From: CAZBSE01 sp964610385
GTDB lineage: Bacteria > Actinomycetota > Humimicrobiia > Humimicrobiales > Humimicrobiaceae
Assembly (NCBI GenBank): GCA_964610385.1
Contig: CAZSXW010000003.1
Span: 1 to 64,000, forward strand
Length of the DNA: 64,000 bases
Direction of reading: 5' to 3'
Below, one piece after another: positions 43,144 through 52,077 of this stretch. The first letter of the stretch is position 1. Each line of letters begins with the position of its first letter. Both the position numbers and the translations under genes were made by a program. Below the pieces are notes generated by a model. That model did no database searches. It saw nothing but the letters and a program-made list of their open reading frames with translations, and was not told the origin of the DNA.

Positions 43144-45216
43144 TTGAAACTTATAATAAGTGAAAAAGAAATAGCAGCGAGGAGGATCGCCGAGATCCTA
43201 TCCGGAAATGGTGTAGTCCAGGAGAAGGTATATGGAATACCGGTATATCGATTCAGATTTAATAGTGAAGACTGCAGGATCATAGGACTTAAAGGCCATA
43301 TATTGAAAGTGGACTACCCAAAAGAGTATGCCAACTGGTTTAAGGTAGATCCGGTAGAACTTATAGATGCAAAAATAGAGAAAATACCTATCCAGAAGAA
43401 GATAATACAGGCACTTGTCAAGGTAGCAAGTGAAGCGGATGAGATCATAATAGCCACGGATTATGATAGGGAAGGCGAACTTATTGGTTACGATGCCATG
43501 CAGGTGATCAAGAAAAAAAATTCTCTCATTGATGCAAAAAGGGTGAAATTTTCTGCCATAACCCCAAGAGATATAAGCCAGGCGTTTTTAAAATTAGGGA
43601 AGGTCGATCTGGACCTTGCTTTTGCAGGAAGGGCAAGACAGGATATTGATCTGATCTGGGGTGCAACGCTTACCCGTTTTATATCACTGGCTACTTTTCA
43701 GATAAAGGACAAATTTTTATCGGTGGGTAGGGTACAGACGCCTACTCTTAACCTTATAGTTGAAAGAGAGTCAGAAATAAAGTCGTTTGTGTCTGTTCCC
43801 TACTGGGTAGTAGAAGTAAAGCTTAAAACAGAATCAGGGGAAGAATTTGAGGCTGTTCATAAAAAGAAAAGATTTTTAAAAAAAGAAGATGCCCAGGATG
43901 TTTACAGTAGAATTGGTGACAATGGTATGGTAATGGAGGTGAAGGAGAATGTCAGCGATATAAAGCCTCCCACACCTTTTAATACCACTGCTCTTATAAT
44001 AAGCGGAAGCTCCATGGGATTTACCGCATCAAAGACCATAAGTATTGCCGAGAATCTATATATGAATGGATATATAAGCTATCCCAGAACCGACAACACG
44101 GTCTATCCTTCTTCCATAGATATAAAGGGGATTGTCAGGATGCTCGGCAGCTACAGTGAATACAGACAAATGTCTGAAGTAGTTCTTGCCCAGAAAAACA
44201 TAGTGGCAAGCAGGGGCAGGAAGAGATCGACTGATCATCCACCGATACATCCTACATCGATGGCGGAAAAAACCAGTCTGACCGGTGATGAATGGAAGCT
44301 GTATGATCTGATTGTAAGAAGATTTATATCTACTCTTCTGCCGCCGGCAAAAAATAAAGCTGTTACCGCGTCTATCGATATAAATGGAGAGAGTTATATC
44401 GCCAGCGGCTCTAAGATAATAGAAGAAAGCTGGACAAGGTTTTACCCCTACTACAAACGAAAAGATGTCTTTATTCCCGAGCTTAGAAAAGGACAGCTGC
44501 TTACTGTGGTGGATAGAAAACTATCGGAAAAAGAGACCAAGCCGCCGGCCAGATATACCCAGGGCAGGCTGGTCGAAAAAATGGAAGAACTGGGCCTGGG
44601 TACCAAAGCCACACGCCATACCATTATTCAAAATCTGATTCAGAGGGGATATGTGGGCGGAAATCCTCTTCAGCCTTCCGAGAAAGCTGTTGCTGTAGTG
44701 AAAATGTTAAAAAAGCATGCCGAGAAAATATCATCCCCGGAGATGACCTCGGAATTAGAGATGTATATGAATGGAATTGTAAGCGGGGATGAGACCAAAG
44801 AGGATGTTGTGGATAGATCAAGAAATATGTTGAGGGATATTATGACTGTCCTTCAAAAAGAAAAGGAAGAAATCTCGCAGGAGATCAAAAAAGGAATTAA
44901 AGAGGATCTCATAGTAGGTAAATGCCAGGTTGAAAATTGCAGCGGGGATCTAGTGGTCAGAATTGCCAGAAAAACCAAAAAGAGATTCATAGGCTGTAAT
45001 GCCTATCCTGAATGCAAGACTACATTTTCGCTTCCCCAAAAGGGGCTGCTGGTGACGACCAGAGAAAAATGCAAACACTGTGGATATCCTATTGTAAAGA
45101 TTATAAAAAAAGGAAGAAAGCCCTGGGATCTATGTATAAATCAGGAATGTCCCGGAAAAGATGAAAAGTATAGAAATTATAACTATAACAAAGGAAGTAA
45201 AAAAGCTTCTGATTGA
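43144..45216 (+). CDS. Type IA DNA topoisomerase, archaeal TopA-like
   Basis: The 690-residue enzyme relaxes negatively supercoiled DNA through a transient break on Y313 in GYISYPRTDN. The Toprim domain has ISEKEIAARRIAEILSG, GLKGHIL and ATDYDREGELIG. The core includes FLSVGRVQTPTLNLIVERE and TDHPPIHPT. The C-terminus has zinc ribbons (CQVENC, FIGCNAYPEC, CKHCGYP, CINQECPG). The sequence style (LKGHILKVDYPKEYANW, AFAGRARQDIDLIWGA) is that of archaeal topoisomerase I rather than bacterial TopA or TopB. There is no helicase domain, so it is not reverse gyrase. The start is TTG behind GGGAG. Confidence 0.9.
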   Translation: MKLIISEKEIAARRIAEILSGNGVVQEKVYGIPVYRFRFNSEDCRIIGLKGHILKVDYPKEYANWFKVDPVELIDAKIEKIPIQKKIIQALVKVASEADEIIIATDYDREGELIGYDAMQVIKKKNSLIDAKRVKFSAITPRDISQAFLKLGKVDLDLAFAGRARQDIDLIWGATLTRFISLATFQIKDKFLSVGRVQTPTLNLIVERESEIKSFVSVPYWVVEVKLKTESGEEFEAVHKKKRFLKKEDAQDVYSRIGDNGMVMEVKENVSDIKPPTPFNTTALIISGSSMGFTASKTISIAENLYMNGYISYPRTDNTVYPSSIDIKGIVRMLGSYSEYRQMSEVVLAQKNIVASRGRKRSTDHPPIHPTSMAEKTSLTGDEWKLYDLIVRRFISTLLPPAKNKAVTASIDINGESYIASGSKIIEESWTRFYPYYKRKDVFIPELRKGQLLTVVDRKLSEKETKPPARYTQGRLVEKMEELGLGTKATRHTIIQNLIQRGYVGGNPLQPSEKAVAVVKMLKKHAEKISSPEMTSELEMYMNGIVSGDETKEDVVDRSRNMLRDIMTVLQKEKEEISQEIKKGIKEDLIVGKCQVENCSGDLVVRIARKTKKRFIGCNAYPECKTTFSLPQKGLLVTTREKCKHCGYPIVKIIKKGRKPWDLCINQECPGKDEKYRNYNYNKGSKKASD

Positions 45217-46018
45217 AGCAAGTTTTAATCTTCCCGATGATATCAAAAGTGCATTAAAGGCAGCTTCCTCAAGAGAGACAGGCCATGGAGCTAAAAAAAT
45301 TATTGATCTTATCCTGGAGAACGCGGAAATTGCTGCGGAGCAAAAACTACCACTATGCCAGGACTGCGGATCAGTTTATATTGATATTGATATTGGTCCC
45401 GGTATCTGCATTGAGGGCAGCAGTGATTTAAGTGGCCGGCTGAATCAGGCAGTGGCGGAAACCTACCGTAAAAATTATCTTAGAAAATCAATAGTCGGAG
45501 ACCCCTTATATGAAAGAAAAAATACTTCCGACAATACTCCTGCGATAATAAGCACCGGTTTTACTTCTATTCCCGGACTTCAGATAAAAATATGCCTTAA
45601 GGGGGGAGGCAGTGAAAATTGTTCTTATCTCTATATGTTAAATCCATCTGCAGGAGAGGCTGAAATAATCGGTCTCGTTTTAAAAACAGTCAGGGATAAC
45701 GTGACCAGGTGCTGCCCTCCGGTAATAATCGGTATAGGACTGGGCGGAGGAGCCTCCGAGGTGACCGGTATGGCAAGAAAAGCAAGTTTTAGAAATCTGA
45801 ATATAAGAAATAGGGATAAAGCATACAGAACGCTAGAAAATAAGATACTGAAAGCGGTAAACGATACTGGAATAGGGCCGCAGGGTCTGGGCGGTAAGAC
45901 CACTGCTTTGGCCTGTAACATAATCTGTGCCCCCTGCCATATAGCTACACTGCCAATGGCGGTTTTTATGGGCTGTCATTCCTTAAGAAGAGCCGAGTCG
46001 AAAATATCACCGCCGTAA
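45161..46018 (+). CDS. Fumarate hydratase class I, alpha subunit
   Basis: The 285-residue protein is the N-terminal half of iron-sulfur fumarase (or tartrate dehydratase alpha). Cluster cysteines are likely those in LCQDCG, in VTRCCPP and in CNIICAPCHIATLPMAV; GGGSENCS is another family mark. The N-terminus aligns with homologues from the first residue (TITKEVKKLLIEASFNLPDD), so its ATG really lies inside the topoisomerase gene, 56 bases before that gene ends. Its own 3' end overlaps the opposite-strand beta gene by 43 bases. Confidence 0.93.
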   Translation: MKSIEIITITKEVKKLLIEASFNLPDDIKSALKAASSRETGHGAKKIIDLILENAEIAAEQKLPLCQDCGSVYIDIDIGPGICIEGSSDLSGRLNQAVAETYRKNYLRKSIVGDPLYERKNTSDNTPAIISTGFTSIPGLQIKICLKGGGSENCSYLYMLNPSAGEAEIIGLVLKTVRDNVTRCCPPVIIGIGLGGGASEVTGMARKASFRNLNIRNRDKAYRTLENKILKAVNDTGIGPQGLGGKTTALACNIICAPCHIATLPMAVFMGCHSLRRAESKISPP

Positions 46019-46527
46019 ATATCATAAGCCACAAACAGGGGAAAGTCTTTCACCTTTATTTTATAGACAGCTTCGGCTCCTAAATCGCTGTAAGCAGTTG
46101 TTTTGATCTCTTCTACTTTCGTGGAAAGATATGCGGAAATACCTCCTATAGATACAAGATAGACCGATCTGTATTTTTGCATAAGCTCTTTTATCCTTTT
46201 ACTTCTCCTGCCCTTCCCTATCATTGCCCTAAGTCCCTTTTTAAGCAGCGGCTCGGTAAGGTTATCCATCCTGGCGCTGGTGGTGGGGCCTATACTTCCA
46301 CTTTTTTTACCGGGTGGAGTGGGTGAGGGACCTACATAAAATATGGTATTGTCCTTCAGATCTATGGGCAGCCTCTTTCCGTCTTTGATAGAATCGGTGA
46401 TCCTACTGTGGGCTGCATCTCTGGCTCCATATATGGTTCCGCTTAAATAGACCATATCTCCTGCTTTGAGTTTTTTAATTTTTTCTCCTGTAAGAGGTGT
46501 AGATAACCTGTGGGTGTTGGTGTTCAT
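45976..46527 (-). CDS. Fumarate hydratase class I, beta subunit
   Basis: The 183-residue protein is the C-terminal half of class I fumarase. Marks are KKLKAGDMVYLSGTIYGARD, LPIDLKDNTIFYVGPSPTPP, GSIGPTTSARMD and MIGKGRRSKRI. It must form a complex with the alpha subunit, yet lies on the other strand, tail to tail, with 43 bases of 3' overlap. On its own strand it follows the lipoprotein gene at 46539-47384 by 11 bases and is probably cotranscribed with it. No strong ribosome-binding site is visible. Confidence 0.93.
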   Translation of the reverse strand: MNTNTHRLSTPLTGEKIKKLKAGDMVYLSGTIYGARDAAHSRITDSIKDGKRLPIDLKDNTIFYVGPSPTPPGKKSGSIGPTTSARMDNLTEPLLKKGLRAMIGKGRRSKRIKELMQKYRSVYLVSIGGISAYLSTKVEEIKTTAYSDLGAEAVYKIKVKDFPLFVAYDIYGGDIFDSALLKE

Positions 46528-46538
46528 AATAAATATTT

Positions 46539-47384
46539 TCAGTCTTCCCAGTCTTCCGGCTCTTCAGTGCGAAAATATCTGTCTTTCTTAAAATAATTGT
46601 CATAGGAGTACAGTGGTTTTCTGGGAGTCTTGTCTCCTTTGTTCCTCCTGGAGCCAAAGATTATGACCAGGATTATAAAGATTATAAACAGGCAGATGAT
46701 ACCGAGGATAACGATCAAAAAGTAAGTCAGAAGCTTCGTCTTTCTACCTTCTATAAACATCATCTTTTCATCGCCGTATTTTATATTCCAGATGATGATA
46801 TTGTCGTCACCTGCTATGTCGCCATTATGGTCTGTTATTTTTACCGGAAATTTAACCTGGTAAGTTATATTAAAGATTTCGCTGTCTGCTTCTGCCAGAT
46901 CATTGATTCTGTTGTAATCGGAATTTAGATCTGTAGAGTCAAGAAGTATCTCATCTATTTCCATGTCAATGTAATCTTCAAAATAATAATCATTGTAGAA
47001 AAAGTGTTCTGCCACTTCCATTTTTGCATTTAGAGGATATTCGGACAGGTTGTCTATTGAAATATGGGGTAAAAACCTTATGTCTTCAAATTCTATAGTG
47101 GAATTGAAGTGAGTGTACTCTCCATCCTCAAAAGTATTGTATTCGCCTTCGGGAAGGTTTTCAAAGATTTTATCAAAAAGAGATTGGTCCTGACCAAGCA
47201 CTACTTCAATCTTCTGGATATATTCTGTCTTTATCGCTACGTCGATGGTCCTGGTTCCGGAATAATCTTCATTTACTTCGGTGAAGATATCTATAAGTGT
47301 CTGATCACAGGAAGAAAGAAGAGGGATCAAAAATAAAAATACAACAAGAATTATTAAAATTTTTAAGCGGTTTGAATTAAACAT
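46539..47384 (-). CDS. Predicted lipoprotein with C-terminal membrane helix
   Basis: The start at ATG 47384 (with AAAGAG just upstream) gives 281 residues; the frame stays open to 47555, but that extension has no ribosome-binding site. A signal peptide ends in the lipobox PLLSSC. The mature part has beta-rich stretches such as GTRTIDVAIKTEY, with a layout that resembles LppM-type lipoproteins. A second hydrophobic helix (LLTYFLIVILGIICLFIIFI) near the C-terminus is followed by a basic, then acidic, tail. The protein would thus be tethered at both ends. Function is unknown. Confidence 0.7.
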   Translation of the reverse strand: MFNSNRLKILIILVVFLFLIPLLSSCDQTLIDIFTEVNEDYSGTRTIDVAIKTEYIQKIEVVLGQDQSLFDKIFENLPEGEYNTFEDGEYTHFNSTIEFEDIRFLPHISIDNLSEYPLNAKMEVAEHFFYNDYYFEDYIDMEIDEILLDSTDLNSDYNRINDLAEADSEIFNITYQVKFPVKITDHNGDIAGDDNIIIWNIKYGDEKMMFIEGRKTKLLTYFLIVILGIICLFIIFIILVIIFGSRRNKGDKTPRKPLYSYDNYFKKDRYFRTEEPEDWED

Positions 47385-47535
47385 CTCTTTTTTATTATAT
47401 TTGTAAATAATTCTAGCATATTGAATATTAATATTGTAGAAAAAGTTGGCCACTGGTAAACTGAAGCCTGCTCGAAGTCTTAAGTTCTGTTTATAAATAA
47501 ATATGAAACTAAAATATGGTTGTTGACGTATATTA

Positions 47536-47605
47536 TATAATGGACTTGTTAGCATATCGGGATCAGCTATCGAGAAGTTATATTTGGTGAGATATTGCTT
47601 TTTTT
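47536..47605 (+). promoter_or_regulatory. Possible promoter and attenuator-like leader of the activase
   Basis: TATAAT at 47536-47541, without a good -35, would start transcription near 47548. At once AGCATATC (47551-47558) can pair with GATATTGCT (47591-47599, one bulged T), and a run of seven Ts ends at 47605. The helix encloses a 32-base loop. It looks like an intrinsic terminator within a short leader, which could act as an attenuator, a riboswitch or a small RNA. No known riboswitch class was recognised. Confidence 0.35.
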
Positions 47606-47662
47606 AAGACTTCCTGTTGCTAAAATACCATAATTAATTTAGAAAGGATTAGTTGATAGACA

Positions 47663-50600
47663 GTGGGTTTGTATATAGGTTATGATATAGGATCGATAAG
47701 TGTCAATAGGGCTATTATAGACGAAAAAGGAAAAATTATAGAAGTCCTTCCTTATGCCAGACATCTTGGTGAACCGACAAAATTAGTAAAAAAAGATATT
47801 AAATCAATATTTGAAAGCAGGGACGGGCATGATGTTGTAGGGATCGGTTTTACCGGCTCGGGAGGAAAGGAGTTTGCATCTCTTCTTGGTGCTGATTTTA
47901 CAAACGAAATAGAAGCCATAGTGACCGCTGTGAAATTTTTAGACCGTGATGTGAAGACTGTAATAGAGATCGGCGGGCAGGATTCTAAATTTATAGACCT
48001 GGCGTTCGGTGATTATGCAATGAACGAGTTATGCGCAGCCGGGACAGGCGCTTTTCTCGACCAGCAGGCATCTAGGTTTGGACTGACCATAGAAGAATTT
48101 GCTCGGCTGGCGCTGAAGTCAAAAACACCTTCTACCATCGCTGGCAGGTGCAGTGTCTTTGCCAAGTCGGATATGATCCATCTGCAGCAGGAGGCGGCAA
48201 GTGATGAAGATATAATACTTGGCTTATGTTACGCTATGGCCAGGAGTTTTAAATCCGGGATTGCAAAGGGCAAGAAATTTATTCCGCCCATAATATTCTG
48301 TGGAGGAGTTTCTTTTAACAAGGCTATGATAAAGGCCTTTGAAGATGTGCTGGAAGAGAAGATAAGAATTCCCGGGCATAGAGCATCCATAGGAGCTATA
48401 GGTGCTGCGATGAGTTTAAGCTCAAAGAAGGTTCTAAATGATTTGGATGTCAGCACAATAGTGGATAGACTTGATGACCATATTAAAAATTTTAAATATA
48501 AAAGAGAGACGTTTGCCCCTCTGACTCTGGACAAATCCCATCTCCGCTCCCTAAAGGCTAATAAATATGATTTCAATGGTAAGAAAGTCGATGCCTATAT
48601 CGGTATAGATGTAGGATCGATAAGCACCAATGTAGTGGCTATTGATAAGGATAAAAAGCTGATTGAAAAATGTTATCTCCGCACATCCGGGAGGCCCATA
48701 GAAGCAGTAAGGAAAGGTATAGATATAATCAATAAAAAGGTCGGAGACAAGATCAATGTCAGAGGAGCGTGTACCACTGGTTCCGGGAGATACCTGACAG
48801 GTGATTTTGTCGGTGCTGATATGGTAATAAATGAAATAACAGCTCAAGCGACAGCGGCAGCTGACATTGACAGGTCGGTCGATACCATTTTTGAGATCGG
48901 CGGGCAGGATTCAAAATTCATATCCCTGGAAGACGGTGTAGTGGTTGATTTTGAGATGAATAAAGTCTGTGCCGCAGGTACCGGTTCTTTCCTGGAGGAG
49001 CAGGCTGAAAGGTTTAATATAAAGATAGAGGAGTTCGGCGACATAGCACTGAAAGCGAAGAATCCTTTAAATCTAGGAGAGCGCTGTACGGTTTTCATGG
49101 AGACCAATGTTTATTCCCATTATCAAAAGGGGGCAAGCATTGAGAATATCTTGGCCGGCCTTGCTTATTCTATTGCCATGAATTATATCAACCGGGTGGT
49201 TGGAAGAAAAAGAATAGGCAGTAAGATCTTTTTCCAGGGCGCGGTTGCCTTCAATAAATCAGTGATAGCCGCCTTTAAGAATTATCTGGGAAAGAAAGTG
49301 ATCGTACCTGAAAATAATGAAGTGACCGGAGCGATAGGTGCGGCGATTAAAGTACTTCAAGGTGCTCCAAAAGAAACGAAATTCAGAGGATTTAAAAATA
49401 TATCAGAGGTAAGTTATTCCCAGAGTTCTTTTGAGTGCAAGGGTTGTTCAAATAGATGCGAGATCAAGAAAATCTCTATTAAGGATAGACCTCTGTTATT
49501 CTACGGGGGAAGATGTGAAAAATACGAGAAAAGGGATTCCGTAAGCAGTGACATTCCGGACTATTTTGCCGAGCGGGAAGAACTCCTATTAAATAGTTAT
49601 AAGAGTAAAAAACATAAGGGGGCAAAAAAGGTCGGTATACCATATTCTATGCTTACTCATGAGTTTTATCCCTTCTGGAACGCATTCTTTACCGAACTGG
49701 GTTTTGATTTTATTCTGTCGGATAAGACTAATAAGAAGATAATCAATGATGGAGTTCAGAGTGCGGTAGCTGAAACCTGTTTTCCTATGAAGACTACACT
49801 GGGACATGTTAAAAATCTTTTGGAAAAAGGAGTGGATTACCTGTTTTTGCCCACGACCAGAGATATGCCTACCAAGGAAAAAAATATTAAAGGTGACAGG
49901 ACCGGAAGTTACCCCTGCCCCTTCATACAGGGGACCTGGTCGATAGTAAAGTCTGCCGTAGATACCGGAGAAGTAAAGGTGCTCAAGCCTATTATTAATT
50001 TCAGCTTCAAAGAATATGCCAAAGAGAAGCAGCTGACAATGCTGGGAAAAGACCTGGGTAAAGATAGAAGATCGATAAAAAGGGCAATAAATATAGCTTA
50101 CTCCGCCCAGAACAAATTTTATTCGTCAATCAAAAAAAAGGGAGAAGAAATACTCGGAAGTCTGAAAGATGATGAGATGGCGATAGTCATAGTCAGCAGA
50201 TCGTATAACAGCTGTGACAGGGCCATAAGCATGGATGTTCCAAAAAAACTAAGAGAACTCGGTTTCAAAGTGATTCCCCTTGACTGGCTGCCTATTGACT
50301 CGGTGGATCTTTCGGAAGAATGGCCGAATCTGTACTGGGAATTTGGGGATAGGATCATGAGTGCAGCACAGCTGATTAATAGAGACAGCAGGCTGTATCC
50401 CGTTTATATTACTAATTTTGGCTGCGGGCCCGACTCTTTCATCCTTCAATATTTTGAAAGGGAAATAAACAAGCCGTTTCTAAGACTGGAAGTAGACGAG
50501 CACTCGGCCGGCGCTGGAGTAATAACAAGATGTGAGGCCTTTATAGACTCGCTGAACAATATAAGGTGTAAAAAAGATATTGAATCAGGCCATGTAAAAA

Positions 50601-51946
50601 CCAGCAAAAAGGATGTAGTTTTTAAGAGGAACCAGGGAAGAGTAATATACATACCCTATATGGGTGATGGTGCCGTGGTCCTTAAATCAGCGTTCAGGTC
50701 TGTAGGTATTGAAGCGGAGATGCTTTATTCAGATGATGAGACACTTGAACTGGGAAGAAAATATACCATGGGAAAGGAATGCTATCCTTTTATCATAACC
50801 ACCGGTGATATTATCAAGACATTAAGACATAAGGATCCCAGAAAGGTAGCCTTCCTGATGCCCCAGACGTACGGGCCCTGCCGCTTTGGTCAGTATAATA
50901 AAATGCAGAAAATAATAATAAATGAACTGGGATATGATGATGTGCCGATAATTGCTCCAGGTGCTCCGGAAGTAGGTCAGTTCTACCGTGAGTATGACAT
51001 GCATGGGCTAAAAGGATTTTCGATGCTGGTAAAAGCTATGTTTGGTATGTTTACCATAGATTATTTGAATAAAATGCTGAGGCAGACCAGGCCTTATGAA
51101 TTGGAAAAGGGGAAGGCAGATAAGATCTATAATCAATATATAGAAGATGTATGTCGGTGTGTAGAAAATGATATGCTTATAGTGACGCTTAACAGGATGA
51201 CAAAGACCCTAAAAAAAGCCAGGAAAGATTTTGAAAGCATACCGGTAAATAAAACGGAAAAGCCGCTGGTCGGTATAGTAGGTGAGATCTTTGTCAGGAA
51301 TCATCCTTACAGCAACAATGAGATCATAAAAAAAGTTGAAGAACAGGGAGGAGAAGTAGTGATACCTTCATTCGGAGAATGGCCTTATCATACCACTGCT
51401 ACCAGAAAGCTGGATATTTTAATCAAGCAGACTGACCTGCATTATAAGATTATAAGATCATTCAGTCTTAACGGTAATCAGGCAGGAAATGGTAATATTA
51501 ATATAAAGTTAGCTGGACTTATCGGTGATTTTATCAGAGGAATGGGGTTTTATATAGCAAATAGGATTCTAAATAGATATCTGGAGCACTGTCATTATAG
51601 ATTGGAAAAACCCCTGAAAGGTTTCTTGAGGGAAGACAAGGAGACTGGCATTTATAAGATCTGGGATAACGCCGAGCCATATATAATCAAATGGTTTGGA
51701 GAATCAGCCTTAAGTATCGGAAAATCGGTCCACTGGATTGAGAAAGGTGCCCATGGAATTATAAATGTTCTGCCCTTTACCTGCATTCCCGGAAATCTGG
51801 TCAACGCTGTTTCAAAGAGAATTAGAGAAAAGTATAAAATACCCTGGCTTAATATCGCATTTGACGGTCTGGAACAGGGTACTACCGAGACCCGCCTGGA
51901 GGCATTCATGTACCAGGCCAGGGAATATATGAAGAATAAAAAATAA
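47663..51946 (+). CDS. Giant acyl-CoA dehydratase activase fusion
   Basis: The 1427-residue protein has two ASKHA ATPase domains of the 2-hydroxyglutaryl-CoA dehydratase activator type. Domain 1 (about 1-255) has GYDIGSISVN, ELCAAGTGAFLDQQ and GRCSVFAKSDMIH. Domain 2 (about 308-570) has GIDVGSISTN, KVCAAGTGSFLEEQ and GERCTVFMETN. A Cys-rich segment near 590 (CKGCSNRC), a DUF2229 region (about 650-850) and a C-terminal dehydratase-subunit-like region follow. Paired ATPase domains and Cys that hold a [4Fe-4S] cluster suggest ATP-driven low-potential electron transfer. No separate dehydratase genes lie beside it. The role of this large family is not established. The start is GTG. Confidence 0.9.
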   Translation: MGLYIGYDIGSISVNRAIIDEKGKIIEVLPYARHLGEPTKLVKKDIKSIFESRDGHDVVGIGFTGSGGKEFASLLGADFTNEIEAIVTAVKFLDRDVKTVIEIGGQDSKFIDLAFGDYAMNELCAAGTGAFLDQQASRFGLTIEEFARLALKSKTPSTIAGRCSVFAKSDMIHLQQEAASDEDIILGLCYAMARSFKSGIAKGKKFIPPIIFCGGVSFNKAMIKAFEDVLEEKIRIPGHRASIGAIGAAMSLSSKKVLNDLDVSTIVDRLDDHIKNFKYKRETFAPLTLDKSHLRSLKANKYDFNGKKVDAYIGIDVGSISTNVVAIDKDKKLIEKCYLRTSGRPIEAVRKGIDIINKKVGDKINVRGACTTGSGRYLTGDFVGADMVINEITAQATAAADIDRSVDTIFEIGGQDSKFISLEDGVVVDFEMNKVCAAGTGSFLEEQAERFNIKIEEFGDIALKAKNPLNLGERCTVFMETNVYSHYQKGASIENILAGLAYSIAMNYINRVVGRKRIGSKIFFQGAVAFNKSVIAAFKNYLGKKVIVPENNEVTGAIGAAIKVLQGAPKETKFRGFKNISEVSYSQSSFECKGCSNRCEIKKISIKDRPLLFYGGRCEKYEKRDSVSSDIPDYFAEREELLLNSYKSKKHKGAKKVGIPYSMLTHEFYPFWNAFFTELGFDFILSDKTNKKIINDGVQSAVAETCFPMKTTLGHVKNLLEKGVDYLFLPTTRDMPTKEKNIKGDRTGSYPCPFIQGTWSIVKSAVDTGEVKVLKPIINFSFKEYAKEKQLTMLGKDLGKDRRSIKRAINIAYSAQNKFYSSIKKKGEEILGSLKDDEMAIVIVSRSYNSCDRAISMDVPKKLRELGFKVIPLDWLPIDSVDLSEEWPNLYWEFGDRIMSAAQLINRDSRLYPVYITNFGCGPDSFILQYFEREINKPFLRLEVDEHSAGAGVITRCEAFIDSLNNIRCKKDIESGHVKTSKKDVVFKRNQGRVIYIPYMGDGAVVLKSAFRSVGIEAEMLYSDDETLELGRKYTMGKECYPFIITTGDIIKTLRHKDPRKVAFLMPQTYGPCRFGQYNKMQKIIINELGYDDVPIIAPGAPEVGQFYREYDMHGLKGFSMLVKAMFGMFTIDYLNKMLRQTRPYELEKGKADKIYNQYIEDVCRCVENDMLIVTLNRMTKTLKKARKDFESIPVNKTEKPLVGIVGEIFVRNHPYSNNEIIKKVEEQGGEVVIPSFGEWPYHTTATRKLDILIKQTDLHYKIIRSFSLNGNQAGNGNINIKLAGLIGDFIRGMGFYIANRILNRYLEHCHYRLEKPLKGFLREDKETGIYKIWDNAEPYIIKWFGESALSIGKSVHWIEKGAHGIINVLPFTCIPGNLVNAVSKRIREKYKIPWLNIAFDGLEQGTTETRLEAFMYQAREYMKNKK

Positions 51947-52077
51947 TCATTCCTATTTTAAAGTCCTGTTTGATTCCATTCCGTCTACAGTACCAAAATC
52001 TTTTACATGCAGTTTTAAAATTTCTTTTATTAAGATATTATTAAATATATTTTATTAAAAGAAAGATAAGCTGGGCC

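Noticed and set aside
43144..45216. Reverse gyrase or bacterial topoisomerase III
   Set aside because: No helicase domain precedes the Toprim domain, and the motif style fits archaeal topoisomerase I better than TopB.
47385..47555. 57-residue N-terminal extension of the lipoprotein at 46539-47384
   Set aside because: It has no ribosome-binding site, and a proper signal peptide with lipobox begins at ATG 47384.
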